A stretch of 64,000 nt of DNA from Elysia crispata (lineage: Eukaryota > Mollusca > Gastropoda > Plakobranchidae): assembly GCA_033675545.1 (NCBI GenBank), contig JAWDGP010001129.1, forward strand, positions 327,501 through 391,500. Direction: 5' to 3'. Below are positions 20,767 through 33,310 of this stretch, one piece after another. Position 1 is the stretch's first letter. The number at the start of each line of letters is the position of its first letter. The notes under the pieces were generated by a model. The model was not told the origin of the DNA. It was given only the letters and a program-made list of their open reading frames with translations, and did not search any database. A program made the position numbers and the translations under genes.

Positions 20767-23700
20767 ACCAATGTTGTGAGAATGATTTCTCGTTCAAATT
20801 ATGCTAGATTTTTCTAAATGTACCCACTGTACATTAAATAGGACTTTATACATGATGATATATCCACAAGGTTTCTTCTAATTCAAATTAGGCTTATGAT
20901 GATGATATATGTTTGTCTGTTTTAAGATAATTAAGGATCATGTTAATATCTGTACATAACTTAAATATTTCTTTGTAAATTCAATGGATATCAATATGTA
21001 TTTTCCTTTTTTAATTTTTATCTCTTGTCTCCTGGCAAAACTGACATAGCAATATACTTGTTTTATGATTTTAGATTGACATTGCTCATACTTATATATA
21101 TGTACTATATCATTTGCAAGGTTGCGATAATTTTTGTCATACTGCATTCTACTCAGGCTGATCAGGCCCCCACTTTACTGCAACCACACCCCTTGCAAGT
21201 TACACATCTCAGAGCCTGTCAAACCCCTCGGGGTATCAATGTTGCTCTGAAGGTCCCCAGGGGCCAGTTGTTTCAATCTGTCATTCAATTTTCTTATACA
21301 AATTTTTAAAGCAAAGAAAGCTGATATAATTTAATATACTTTTACCACTGCGTTAATTTTGACAAAAAGGATTGAACTTCCCTCTTCCATTGTGCAAGGT
21401 GTTTTAACTGTTTATCTAAACCTGCATTTTTTTTAAATTAATGCTAATGTTGTCTTAAATAGAACTTTTAAATTCCATTTAGAAAAAGCCACTTTGAGTT
21501 AGATGCCTGTGTTCTGTTTTGATGTGGGTTTAAGGAGGAAGGCAGGATACCAGGTTCTAAAAAACTTTACACAATTTCAACACAAAGTATTTCGATGAAA
21601 CCAAAAAATTCTGTGCTCAGAGACTGGAATCACATGATGAAGACAAACAATCTTTCTGAACTATTTTTTTAAATTTGTAAATTAAATGCTGGTGTCAGAT
21701 GAAAACTTTAATCAAATTACAACAGCATGGTGAATTTTGGCTGCAGAAACTATTTGAATGAAATGTTTTCAAAGAAAAAGTTTAAATAGCAATATCACTG
21801 AATTGATTAGATGTAAAGGAAAGTTGACTTCAAATTTTAATTTTTTTTTTGCTCATGTGATCTGAAACCCAGACAAGAATTAAAGCATTTGCCGCAGGAA
21901 CAAGGCATCCAGTTCAAAGGTTTTAACTGGGCAGGGTTTTTTTGTTGTCTTGAAGTAAATAATGTAAAGACAAGCAAGTGTTGTCATAACCTGAAAACTG
22001 AATTGAGTATTTGCAAAAGGATTTTACATTTTATTCCTACAAAATCAAGTGTAGTAACTTGTTCCTGTTAATGTGGAAGAGCCAGGAAAGGTTTACACTT
22101 ATAGATGTGGTATCTTCATTCCCTGCATTATTATTTTTATTATACTTTTTTGGTCTGCTCTTGTCATCTACAGCTGCCCAACCTTTCAAATGTACTTTTT
22201 ATTTTCTCTGTTTTCGTGGCCTTGAATTTGTTTTGTTTTTTTTCTTTGGTTTTTATTTTTTTTATTAATTTGCTCAAGTATGTAATTTTCCACCGTCAAC
22301 CTTTTATACCTCTCTTTATTTATCAGCTTTTTATTTCTGGTTTGAGGATTTTATTTGTAGTAAAACGAAAACAGGCTAAAATCGGGAAGTCTTGATCCAC
22401 AAAGGGATGTCCCAGAGCTATATTAGAGATGGTTTGTACTGGTTCAAACTTGAATTCACCTGTAGGAAGGGAATGGTTCTATTTTAAGTGTTGTCCACAT
22501 GTTACTCTCAACTACAGCCAAAGAACCAACGCAGTTTCTTTCTTCAATTGCAACAAATTGAGTTTCCTCTGTTTTCCCCCCACTTGCCTTACACCTTTGA
22601 CTGAAGCACACACTCTTTTCTCTCTCCTTTGTCTTCTGCTCTTCCTCTTTTTTTTTTCCCTCACTTTTTTTTCTAGACTTTCCCCTCTTTATCTTTGCTT
22701 ATGGCCCATGTGTTACCTCTCCAATATTTATTATTTGTTGAAACTTGTGTGAACCTCATGATTGGAAACAACATTTTTTAAAATTCTTTTGCTTTATTTT
22801 ACTTTTTAATCATTTTACATCATGAAATTTGAAAACCTTGTGAAAGTTTACTATAGTAAGCCTAGAATCATATAAAGTCTCCCAGCTCTAACTTTATCAG
22901 TGTTATTATTTGTGTGTGTGTGTGTGTGTCCTCTGGCTAAGCTGATCATTACACAGCACAGGTCTGAGTGATTCACACCTGAACTCAGTCTGACTGAATA
23001 ACGGCAAGGTTACATATCACAATAGAGCAGCTGTGCTTGACATTTTTGATTGACTGTTATAGACAGTTATAAGATTTACTGACTCTAAACAAGTGTGGGA
23101 TTAACCTTTGAACTCGCTGTTTACAGATGACATCCTCCTGGTCCATCAGTGAACTCTTCCCTGGGCATGCAATGTCAGGAACTGGTACATATGGGGAGAA
23201 CTGAACCAAATTCTAATTTTTGAGAAGAAAGAATCCCCACATTTGAAGTAAATACTGTACATATATATGTATACATTGTAAAGATCAACTAGCTTCTCTT
23301 GATAATAGAAAAGTTTTCCCCTACCCGTCGTGACTCTCTGTAGTGTACTGTGGTTGATCAGTGAGACTTATCCAATGAACAAATATGTTGAATGATATGG
23401 GAGCAATCGTAGAAATGTTGAACATGGCTTCTTTCTTACTGTTTATTATAAGCAATGTCTTGCAAGGGTTCTTGTTTCTTTTACTTGTGTGTATTTTTTT
23501 GTATTGTTTTGTGTACAGTATGGACTAGAAATGATTTTTGTTATTGATCTTCAAGTGGTTGATCCTTGCAAGTAGACTCTGTCAAGCTATGTTGTTATGC
23601 GTTTTCATTTGAAGCAAAACAAAAGTACATATTGAGGTGTTTTTTTTTAGCAAAGATTGTCTACAGAGGACTTTGGTCCAAGCAAAACTTTTAAATGTTT

Positions 23701-24045
23701 TAATTTGACTTGTATCAATTTTTGCATCTTGTACATTACTTCTACTGACCATCGAGCATTGCAATGTTACCATTATCAGCGTCATCCTTACCACAACCTG
23801 TCAATACACCATCATCAACTTCATCAGTAATCTGTTAAGAGGCGGGCTGCAAGCAACCAATCTGCTCCTTCATCTCTCATGACTGAGACTGTTGTAGTGG
23901 GAGGCTGACTGGGAAGACGTGTGTGTGTGTGGAGATGTGTGACTGCATGTGTGTCTGTAGATAAGGAATGAGAAAGAAAGAGGATGCAGCCATAACAAAA
24001 TTTTTTCTTGTTTTGGTCAAAGTTTTTATGTGATCATCCTCAACC

Positions 24046-24051
24046 AATAAA
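24046..24051 (+). terminator. Candidate distal polyadenylation signal
   Basis: AATAAA with a GT-rich stretch about 50-60 bases downstream, placed just before the composition changes from AT-rich UTR-like DNA to tandem repeats. Confidence 0.3.
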
Positions 24052-24232
24052 TATAGACAAATATTCAAACAACCTGCACACTTTTTTGTCCTTTATATTT
24101 ACGGAGTGTATGAGATCTAGTGATGGCCCTCAGTGTCCCAGAGTAAAGGTGAATATATGTGAGGATGGCCAGGGACAAGCCTGAGTCTACAGTGTTTTAC
24201 TTAAGTTCGTTTTCTATCTCATGCCGCGGTTG

Positions 24233-24233
24233 G

Positions 24234-24267
<34 letters not shown>

Positions 24268-24348
24268 CTTCTTCTTCTTCTTCTTCTTCTTCTTCTTCTT
24301 CTTCTTCTTCTTCTTCTTCTTCTTCTTCTTCTTCTTCTTCTTCTTCTT
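24233..24348. repeat. (GTT)n-(CTT)n compound microsatellite
   Basis: GTT triplets to about 24266 switch abruptly to CTT triplets, ending at 24348. It reads open as poly-Cys/poly-Ser, which is an artefact. Confidence 0.96.
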
Positions 24349-24445
24349 TTTCTGCTCCTCTTCAGGAAGAAATAAACACCCATTTTTGTAAGTCGGAATT
24401 ACGGACCCAGAGACATACGCAGGTCTTCACAGCTTGACGGTCTGA

Positions 24446-24860
24446 CCTTCACTATCGATTGTACAGTCATGTAGTTACTACCTTCACAATCGATTGTATA
24501 GTCATGTACATGTAGTCACTACCTTCAAAATCGATTGCACAGTCATGATTGTAGTTACTACCTTCACTATCGATTTTACAGTCATGTACATGTAGTTAGT
24601 ACCTTCAAAATCGATTGCACAATCATGTACATGTAGTTACTACCTTCACTATCGATTGTACAGTCATGTAGTTACTACCTTCACTATCGATTATACAGTC
24701 ATGTACATGTAGTTAGTACCTTCAAAATCGATTGTACAGTCATGTAGTTACTACCTTCACTATCGATTGTACAGTCATGTAGTTACTACCTTCACTATGG
24801 ATTGTACAGTCATTTAGTTACTACCTTCACTATCGCTTGTACAGTTATGTAGTTACTACC
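24446..24860. repeat. 35/41-bp minisatellite, left part
   Basis: About eleven copies of a unit containing TACCTTCACTATCGATTGTA and CAGTCATGTAGT. Some units carry a six-base extension (ACATGT), giving 41 bp. Each has a ClaI-type ATCGAT word. The array breaks at 24860 and resumes at 26144. Confidence 0.93.
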
Positions 24861-26136
24861 ACAGGTTAATGAGAACACGAAAATGTCCAGTCTGAGCAAA
24901 AATTTTAACTTATTTGTCCTTTCGTTTCAGTGGTTGCTAGGGTTTTCCGACAAATTAGTTTTGGTCACAACAAACTTCCTTTCCATGACAGCAAGCATAA
25001 AAAGAGCACCTTACCAGCATTTTTCCAGGCTTATGTATAAAAATGTATAACTTGCGTGGTTAATTTCCTACCGAGATGTAATCCTACAATTTTTTCAGGT
25101 TTGTCAATACATAAAAATAGCGAAACTAAGACAGTTTTAACTAAATTCCTGCCTGCAATTGGCGCCTCCCTGCTATGGACTTAGGCCGTGAGAGATCACT
25201 CAAACTGCCATCATTCATTATCATAATTGAAAAATAAATCCCTAAAATAATATGAAATAGCCATAAACTTACTCTGTGAATGTATTTAAATACATGACTC
25301 CAAAATTCAAAGGTGCACCATACATATTTAGACTTAGATCAAGCTAGATCTAGATTTAGTTCGAGTACGTTTGATTAAAACGCCCGAAGCAGTGACTATG
25401 GTGCCGTTTACTTAAGACTGCTAGTGCTAGATTTAGATTTAGAGATTAACAAAGTATATTCTTAATACAATACATGCAATTATTTAGCGAATCCAGTGTA
25501 ATCAAGGCCTAATCTTTCCGATGCATTAGAGGCACGATATCGTAGATCTACATTTAGCTTTTGTCATATCATTCACCTAATTTTATTTTATTTAGATCTA
25601 CATATATTGAAATTTTAAAGCCATTGGTAGCAAATTATGATTAACTAAAGGGAAGGCAAACCATCACGTTTTACAAGCACAGAATATTCTGCCTATTATA
25701 TATATATTTTACTCCAAACCTTTTTTAACGTTTAAAGAATAAGCAGAAAAACAATACTACTGTAAGAAATTCAGTACCTCGAACAATTTTCGGAACAGAA
25801 GAAAAAACCGAAAAAAATTTGCATCACATCGGGCATCCATGATATATATATATATATATGCTTCTAGATTAGATCCTATTTTCAATGTAGATTAACCTTG
25901 CAAAGAGTAATATTTTAAAAAAATGTTTGCTAAGTTTTTATAGATGTACAATTATGCTGAAAATAATATTTTACGACACTTTTCAAGACAATGGTCCACT
26001 AGAACACTATTGCTTATAACACAGGATAAGTAAAATTTCCACCCTCATTGACTAATACAGTTATGGCGGCTCCGAAAAATTACGAAAATACCCGGGACAT
26101 CCTGAAGGACCTGTTTGTGTATCTGTCCGTTTTTTC
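24859..26136. mobile_element. 1.28-kb interspersed repeat, copy 1
   Basis: Nearly full-length match to 37237-38544, and its first 350 bases match 45492-45845. It begins CCACAGGTTAATG and ends CTGTTTGTGTATCTGTCCG. It carries no reading frame of note and has a short (TA)n run at 25841-25858 at the same internal place as in copy 2. It interrupts the 35-bp minisatellite, with TAGTTACTACC on the left and TAGTTTCTACC on the right, compatible with a target duplication of up to 11 bp. I found no convincing terminal inverted repeats, so the class is unknown; a non-autonomous element is likely. Confidence 0.75.
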
Positions 26137-26143
26137 TTTTTTC

Positions 26144-26259
26144 TAGTTTCTACCTTCACAATCGATTGTACAGTTATGTAGTTACTACCTTCACTATCGA
26201 TTGTACAGCCATATAGTTGCTTACCTTCACTCTCGATTGTTCAGTCATAAAATTTCTAC
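26144..26259. repeat. 35-bp minisatellite, right part
   Basis: About three units continuing the TACCTTCAC-ATCGATTGTA array beyond the inserted element. Confidence 0.88.
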
Positions 26260-26530
26260 AATTGATGCTGTTATTACTCTGAAACTTAATCTTTAGTCAC
26301 AAAATTTCAAAATCGTAACTAACCTATGTGAATTGTGCTTAGTACGAGTGATTAGTCCCGTTTGATTTAAGGCCATGCTCAAGGTGTATTGCCTCCTCAG
26401 CATTGTTTGAACGGACGGTAAAATGGCTCCATCGACGACCACATTTAAGTTTTGAGCTATGGTGAGGCAGTACTATAATGACAAGAAACTATTGTATTGA
26501 ATAATACTGTTCAGAAGTAGTTAATTATAT

Positions 26531-26531
<1 letters not shown>

Positions 26532-26593
<62 letters not shown>
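26532..26593. repeat. Perfect palindrome of CTA/TAG triplets
   Basis: A CTA run meets a TAG run at an ACTAGT centre. The arms match for 31 bases without a spacer, so a cruciform or hairpin could form. Confidence 0.9.
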
Positions 26594-26658
26594 CTAGTAA
26601 TAGTAAAAGTAGTAGTAGCAGCAGCAGCTGCAGTGGTAGTAGTAGTAGTAGTAGTAGT

Positions 26659-26791
<133 letters not shown>

Positions 26792-26871
26792 AGAGTAGTA
26801 GTAGCAATAGAAGTAATAGTAGCAGTTGCAGCAGTCATAGTAGTAGTAGGAGCAGCAGCAGCAGGAGCTAC

Positions 26872-26904
<33 letters not shown>

Positions 26905-26911
26905 AAGCAGA

Positions 26912-26944
<33 letters not shown>

Positions 26945-26965
26945 AGAAGAAGTAGTAGCAGAAGC

Positions 26966-27008
<43 letters not shown>

Positions 27009-27057
27009 GTAGTGGTGATTAGTAGTAGTAGTAGCAGCAGCAGCAGCAGCAGCAGCA

Positions 27058-27782
27058 GTGGTGGTGGTGGTCCTGGTAGTAGTAGTAGTAGAAGTGGTGG
27101 TGGTGGTGAGTGGTGGTGGTGGTGGTGGTGGTGGTGGTGGTGGTGGTGGTAAGGTGGTGGTGGCAATAGAAGTAATGGTAGCGGTTGCGGCGGTCATGGT
27201 GGTGGTGGCAGCGGCGGCGGCGGCGGCTACTGGTGGTGGTGGTGGGTGGTGGTGGTGGTGGGGAGTGGTGGTGGTGGTGGTGGTGGTGGTAGCGGCATAG
27301 GTGGTGGTGGTGGTGGTGGTGGTGGTGGTGGTGGTGGTGGTGGTGGTGGTGGTGGTGGTGGTGGTGGTGGTGGTGGTGGTGGTGGTGGCAGCGGCGGCAG
27401 CTGCGGTGTGTGTTATTATGTGTGTGTGTATTATTAGTGGTGGTGGTGGTGGTGGTGGTGGTGGTGGTGGTGGTGGTGGTGGTGGTGGTGGTGGTGGTGG
27501 TGGTGGTGGCGGCGGCGGCGGCGGCGGCTGCGGTGTGATGATGTGTGTGATTGTTGTGGTGGTGGTGGTGGTGGTGGTGGTGGTGGTGGTGGTGGTGGTG
27601 GTGGTGGCGGCGGCGGCGGCAGCGGCGGCGGCGGTGGTGGTGGTGGTGGTGGTGGTGGTGGTGGTGGTGGTGGTGGTGGTGGTGGTGGTGGTGGCAGCAA
27701 CGGCGGCGGCGGCAGCAGCGGCGGCAGCAGCAGCGGTGGTGGTGGTGGTGGTGGTGGTGGTGGTGGTGGTGGTGGTGGTGGT
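27058..27782. repeat. GGT/GGC block inside the RGY tract
   Basis: Dominated by GGT with short GGC islands. It contains a segment (about 27146-27240) that parallels 26788-26882 triplet for triplet, with AGT/AGC replaced by GGT/GGC, while landmarks such as CAATAGAAGTAAT stay nearly unchanged. Confidence 0.85.
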
Positions 27783-27876
27783 AGCAGCAGCAGCAGCAGC
27801 AACGGCTGCGGTGTTATTATTATTGGTAGAGTGAGTAGTGGCAGCAGCAGCGGCAACAGCAGCAAGCAGCAGCAGC

Positions 27877-27953
<77 letters not shown>

Positions 27954-28048
27954 GAAGAGTAGTAGTAGAAGTAGAAGTAGGAGTAGTAGTGGTAGTACTA
28001 GTAGCAATAGTAGTAATAGTAGTAATGGTAGTAGTAGTAGTAGTAGTG

Positions 28049-28178
<130 letters not shown>

Positions 28179-28224
28179 CAGTAGCAGCAGCAGCAGCAGT
28201 AGTAGCAGCAGCAGCAGCAGCAGT

Positions 28225-29594
28225 GAGGTTGATTAAAATTGAATATCTCAATGGAGCTTTGTGAATAGTTGCGAAGCACTGTAAAAAAGAAGCAGAGTGT
28301 AACTCTACAATGTACAAAAAAAAAAAAAAAAACAACACGTAAGTTTTCGACTTGTTGCCTTCATTAGACACAAACATAAGAACACAAAAATTAGACATGA
28401 ATATTCATATATTGTGAAATGCAAGCTATAAAGATAAAAAACGAAAAGAGATTATATAGAAAGATCTACCAAGAAAAGTGAATCATTTAAAAGCATACAC
28501 AGAAAAAGTATATCAAATACGTACAAAAAAAATCACGAAAAATAGTGAATAAAATAGGGGCAAAAAGTTCATTATAGAATTTGAAAATGATATATACCGA
28601 TTTTTGTGAAAACGTAATTTCCTCTTCTCTCTGGACTCATCTGTCTGTCCCTCTGCCTGTGTATTTTTCTGTCTGTATCATGTATGTCTGTCTCTATCTG
28701 TCTGTTTGTCTGGCTGCCTCTATCTCTCTGTCTGTGTATCGGTCTCTCTGTCTGTGTATCGGTCTGTGTGTGTGTGTGTGTGTGTGCCCCCTCTCTCTCT
28801 GTAAAAATTGTACTTGAGAAAAAGTACATTTAATACCATGATCTCAAGACTTACAATCATTTCCGCCAGATCTCCCATCATCACTCAACAGCCTATGGGA
28901 GAGAACTGTGGTAAATAGAATGTCAATGATCAAGATTGGTTGTCTCCCTTTTACCATTACATGTAGCTAGTTTTTGACAAGTTGGCACAGAAGGCCGTAG
29001 TCATGTCGACGGTTACAGAAGGACGAGATGATTTTAGTGTATGCTTTTTAATCTTTACATCTGAGGACCTCTAAGTCCATAAATTATGTTTACAGAACAT
29101 AAATAAACTAACTAGTGATTGTTCTACATGGTCACGTGGTTTGCTTGTTTACAGCCAAATCAGCCATGTTTGACGGAAGGTAAGTCTGGCGATCCCTGGC
29201 ATTAGAGTCGATCATTTTCTATTGATTCTGGAAAATAATAAAACATTTAATACGAAAATCTACAGCAATAATCATTTTCAAATTATATACAATTCTGAAA
29301 CCCAAATGTGATATTGTAACAGTGAAATTCCATATAACGACCTATGTATAATTCATACTGGATGGTGAGAGGGTGCGTGTTAGTGAATGAGGGAGAGACA
29401 GAGAAAAGAAAGGAAAGAGAGAGCGGGAAATGGGTAGGTTGGGAGGTGGAGGAGGGCGGTTAACAAGCATAAGAAAAAAAAAAGGAAGAGTGAGAAGAAG
29501 AGAACATGAGAGAGAAAGCAGAAAAAAGAGAAGGGGAGAGAGAGGCATGCAGAATAAACTAGAAGTCAGACATAGATAGATAGATACAGAGGAA
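28225..29594. other. Non-coding stretch
   Basis: No gene recognised. It includes an A run at 28315-28332 and a TCTG/TCTC/GTGT run at 28640-28800, which produces the reading frames seen there on both strands. Confidence 0.4.
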
Positions 29595-29742
<148 letters not shown>

Positions 29743-30813
29743 CAGTCAAACGTACAAGCAAACAACAAGGTTATGTTTTTTTTTTCCTTCACTTTCTTGT
29801 GTTTTTATGTCTTTCAACCTGTATGCCGATCTCAAGTTGAGCTCAGATCTAGATTTTCGCTTGTTTATTCTGTTCTATAGATTATTTCTTTATCATCTTT
29901 AGGTCTAGCTTTGTTTGTTCCAGTCTCTAAATTGTTTGACTGCCTCATCTGTTGCTGAAATAATCTTTTGAAGTAATAGTATTGACTATTTCATTTCTGT
30001 TCCTTTCTTTTGATCCATTGCATACTTTTCTATCTAGTTAGAATGTTCAAAGGATATTGTAGACAAGAAAGAAATGTCTGAGTTTTCTTTTCTTTGTTTT
30101 GTTTGTTTTAATTTTATGAGCTAAGACTAGAAATGTTCAATGACATAACAAAGGGAACACAAGCACCAGGAAATTTGTTCACATTTCTCTTCGCGTTTCA
30201 TAACTTTGTCACAAAGTGTAGAACATGTCATGGTAGAAACTTGCTAAGTCCGGATTATTCCATTTATTCCCATCAGATATCAAGCCCGGGCGTGTCCCAG
30301 GAACTGCGTACCTCTGGTCATCACCTGTCACTTTTGACAGTGTAGCTCCAGTTATCTCAGGGTTTGTGTGAATAACTTTGACCTTTGCTAAGTCTCGGGG
30401 AGGAGTCTTACACGGCTGCACGGCGACACAGCGGTTGACATTCCTCCGTTACTCTTTAAACGAAACATTTGAGAGGCGCATCGAGTGGACAAGGAGCGTT
30501 GACCTGTCCTGCTGCTGGCTGGACAACATTGAGTGTGACTCGCTGTGTCCAGTGAAAACAGCTGTTTTGACTCTGCTTGTTCGTCTTAATATCAATGAAT
30601 ATTAACCTCCCCCCTCTCCCGCCCCACTCCTGATACCAACTTTCTCTTGCAGTTCAAGCAAGCTGAGCTTAGTACTAGCTTAGTCTGGAGAGTCAAACAG
30701 ATCCAGATCCTATGTCCAGCGGCAGATTGCAACAAGTGCGGAGAAAAGTTGACACGAAAGTTACCCGGAGAGTCACTTCCCTTGCTGCTAGTTTCCTAGT
30801 TTCAAGCAGACAC
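29743..30813. other. Non-coding stretch
   Basis: No gene recognised. Frames at 30133-30345, 30209-30421 and 30378-30605 overlap each other on opposite strands and show no domain. Confidence 0.4.
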
Positions 30814-31245
30814 CAGCGGTGGCCTCCATCTGGCGTCTATGATTGTAAGACTAGACATTAATTAGTTACATCAGGCCTCCCAGTCCAGCCGCAGCCTCCA
30901 TCGGGCGTCTATGATTGTAAGACTAGACATTAATTAGTTACATCAGGCCTCCCAGTCCAGCCGCAGCGACCATCGGGCGCCTATGATTGTAAGACTAGAC
31001 ATTAATTAGTTACATCAGGCCTCCCAGTCCAGCCGCAGCGATCATCGGGCGTCTATGATTGTAAGACTAGACATTAATTAGTTACATCAGGCCTCCCAGT
31101 CCAGCCGCAGCGAACATCGGGCGCCTATGATTGTAAGACTAGACATTAATTAGTTACATCAGGCCTCCCAGTCCAGCCGCAGCGACCATCGGGTGTCAAT
31201 GATTGTAAGACTAGACATTAATTAGTTACATTAGGCCTCCTAGTC
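30814..31245. repeat. 72-bp minisatellite, six copies
   Basis: Six units at exact 72-base spacing, each with CTATGATTGTAAGACTAGAC and a GGCCTCCCAGTCCAGCCGCA segment. Units differ mainly at CCTCCAT/CGACCAT/CGATCAT/CGAACAT and at CGTCTAT/CGCCTAT. Confidence 0.96.
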
Positions 31246-31775
31246 TGACAAGGGATAGCTAATAGACCTAAGGAACTGGAGTTAGCTGTGTATTAACAGA
31301 ATATCTGTTACAATACTGCAGCGCTAAAAAGTTCAAGATATAACGTGGAGTCAAGCTAGTATCCACCTCCCCCCAACAATTTATTTCTGGCCTACGTTTT
31401 GCTCAGACTGGCTCTCTATTCTGGTATGGAAATGAATCAAACATTGAATGTGAGTACCGCCTCATAGAGCCCTACTTCACACTCATTTAAACATACTGCC
31501 GTGCATCGACTGCTCCAGCCCAGGTAGACAACTCGGACAATTTGACCAGCGGCTGTCGGTCAAGATCAAGATAAGAGCTCCCAGGACTACAACCCCCCCC
31601 CCTCCCTCACCGTCGGGCAGTGGTCACCTCGGACTGAACACTTACCTCAAGAGTCTCACAGCTTCAAGAACTTCCCTGTGGTCAATCTCAGCCCAACTGC
31701 CCGGATCATGGCAAGGCGATAAGGCTGGACAAGTTATCTACACAAGCTTAACACGCCCGCTCTTGACTGGTTGAC

Positions 31776-31815
<40 letters not shown>

Positions 31816-32583
31816 TGTGTGTGTGTGCGTGTGGTCGTGGGTGGGACTTCGGAGTAAGGCATGACTGTTGCGTCACTTGTAGATTTCAGAATTTACTTAA
31901 ACGCAGTAATTTCAACACCGGTAAACTTCGGCCTCGTCGACCCTGGATTAGATTCAAACGCTGAATGCTCAATCCGTTCCACACGATATCTTCCAAAACG
32001 TCATTCTAAAGGAGACATAAAGGGTGTTTTCTCCTGGAGTGTCTCAAAAAGGTCATGCAGCGGTACGCTAGAGTCTGACGATGTTCTAGCTGTGATGGAG
32101 CTGTCAGAGGGTCCTAACAGAGCAGCTAGAAGAGCTTAACTTATCACAGAGGCAAAACGGGTTTATAAAAATAGTTTGTCCAACTGAACTGCACTTTCTT
32201 TCTATTCAAATGCAGCAAATTATAGTCGACAATAAAATGAGTATCACTAATGGTAACACTAACAATGGATGAATATATTTTGTAAAATCAACTTTACTAT
32301 CGTCCATTGTTACCAGGAGCCGGGAGAGCAGTGAATAGCCAACCGCTGAACCGGTGAGCATGACAAAAGGGAAGTAACCGTGTAATATAAAGATTGCTCA
32401 ATGCAAAGCATGGTAACCATTTCTTACAAGGGAATCTTAATATTCCCCAACAACTTGATTATCCAAGGGGTGTAATTTTTGTAATCGCAAATTACTAGAT
32501 GAATTACACAAGTTACATCCCTTGTTTTAAAGGCACGTCACGGGTGTGAGTTTATAACATGACGCTCACAGTTCGCGAAGTGT
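31246..32583. other. Non-coding with (GT)n at 31777-31828
   Basis: No gene recognised. A GT run passes into GA and back to GT at 31777-31828. A 92-codon frame at 31861-32139 has ordinary composition but no recognised domain, and no supporting splice sites were identified. Confidence 0.4.
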
Positions 32584-33310
32584 CGGCGACTCAGTGGAGT
32601 GTCCCTCTGGTCAGCGACTCAGTGGAGTGTCCCTCTGGTCAGCGACTCAGTGGAGTGTCCCTCTGGTCGGCGACTCAGTGGAGTGTCCCTCTGGTCAGCG
32701 ACTCAGTGGAGTGTCCCTCTGGTCAGCGACTCAGTGGAGTGTCCCTCTGGTCAGCGACTCGGTGGAGTGTCCCTCTGGTCGGCGACTCGGTGGAGTGTCC
32801 CTCTGGTCGGCGACTCGGTGGAGTGTCCCTCTGGTCGGCGACTCGGTGGAGTGTCCCTCTGGTCAGCGACTCAGTGGAGTGTCCCTCTGGTCAGCGACTC
32901 AGTGGAGTGTCCCTCTGGTCAGCGACTCAGTGGAGTGTCCCTCTGGCCAGCGACTCAGTGGAGTGTCCCTCTGGTCAGCGACTCAGTGGAGTGTCCCTCT
33001 GGTCAGCGACTCGGTGGAGTGTCCCTCTGGTCAGCGACTCGGTGGAGTGTCCCTCTGGTCAGCGACTCGGTGGAGTGTCCCTCTGGTCAGCGACTCGGTG
33101 GAGTGTCCCTCTGGTCAGCGACTCGGTGGAGTGTCCCTCTGGTCAGCGACTCGGTGGAGTGTCCCTCTGGTCAGCGACTCGGTGGAGTGTCCCTCTGGTC
33201 AGCGACTCGGTGGAGTGTCCCTCTGGTCAGCGACTCAGTGGAGTGTCCCTCTGGTCAGCGACTCGGTGGAGTGTCCCTCTGGTCAGCGACTCGGTGGAGT
33301 GTCCCTCTGG
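32584..33310. repeat. 28-bp minisatellite, 26 copies
   Basis: Twenty-six head-to-tail copies of a 28-bp unit containing GTGGAGTGTCCCTCTGGTC. Two sites vary: CAGCGACTC or CGGCGACTC, and ACTCAGTGG or ACTCGGTGG. The unit lacks stop codons in every plus-strand frame, so three overlapping 239-263 codon frames exist with the same 28-residue period. This pattern is a repeat artefact and gives no support for a protein. Confidence 0.97.

Larger units (their letters stand above)
17350..24110 (+). other. Long AT-rich non-coding stretch, likely ZMIZ 3' UTR
   Basis: Nearly 6.8 kb with no recognisable gene and many T-rich and A-rich tracts. It contains Pumilio-type words TGTACATA at 20951-20958 and 23256-23263, several AATAAA words (such as about 19478 and 19851) and a last good one at 24046-24051. 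Vertebrate ZMIZ1 also has a long 3' UTR. That the whole stretch is transcribed is inference. Confidence 0.4.

Noticed and set aside
27000-28007. Long open frames (up to 335 codons) on the minus strand in the RGY tract
   Set aside because: ACT, CTA and TAC (and their G-variants) lack stops in all frames, so the frames follow from the repeat. The predicted chains are homopolymers of Thr, Leu, Pro, Tyr or Ala.
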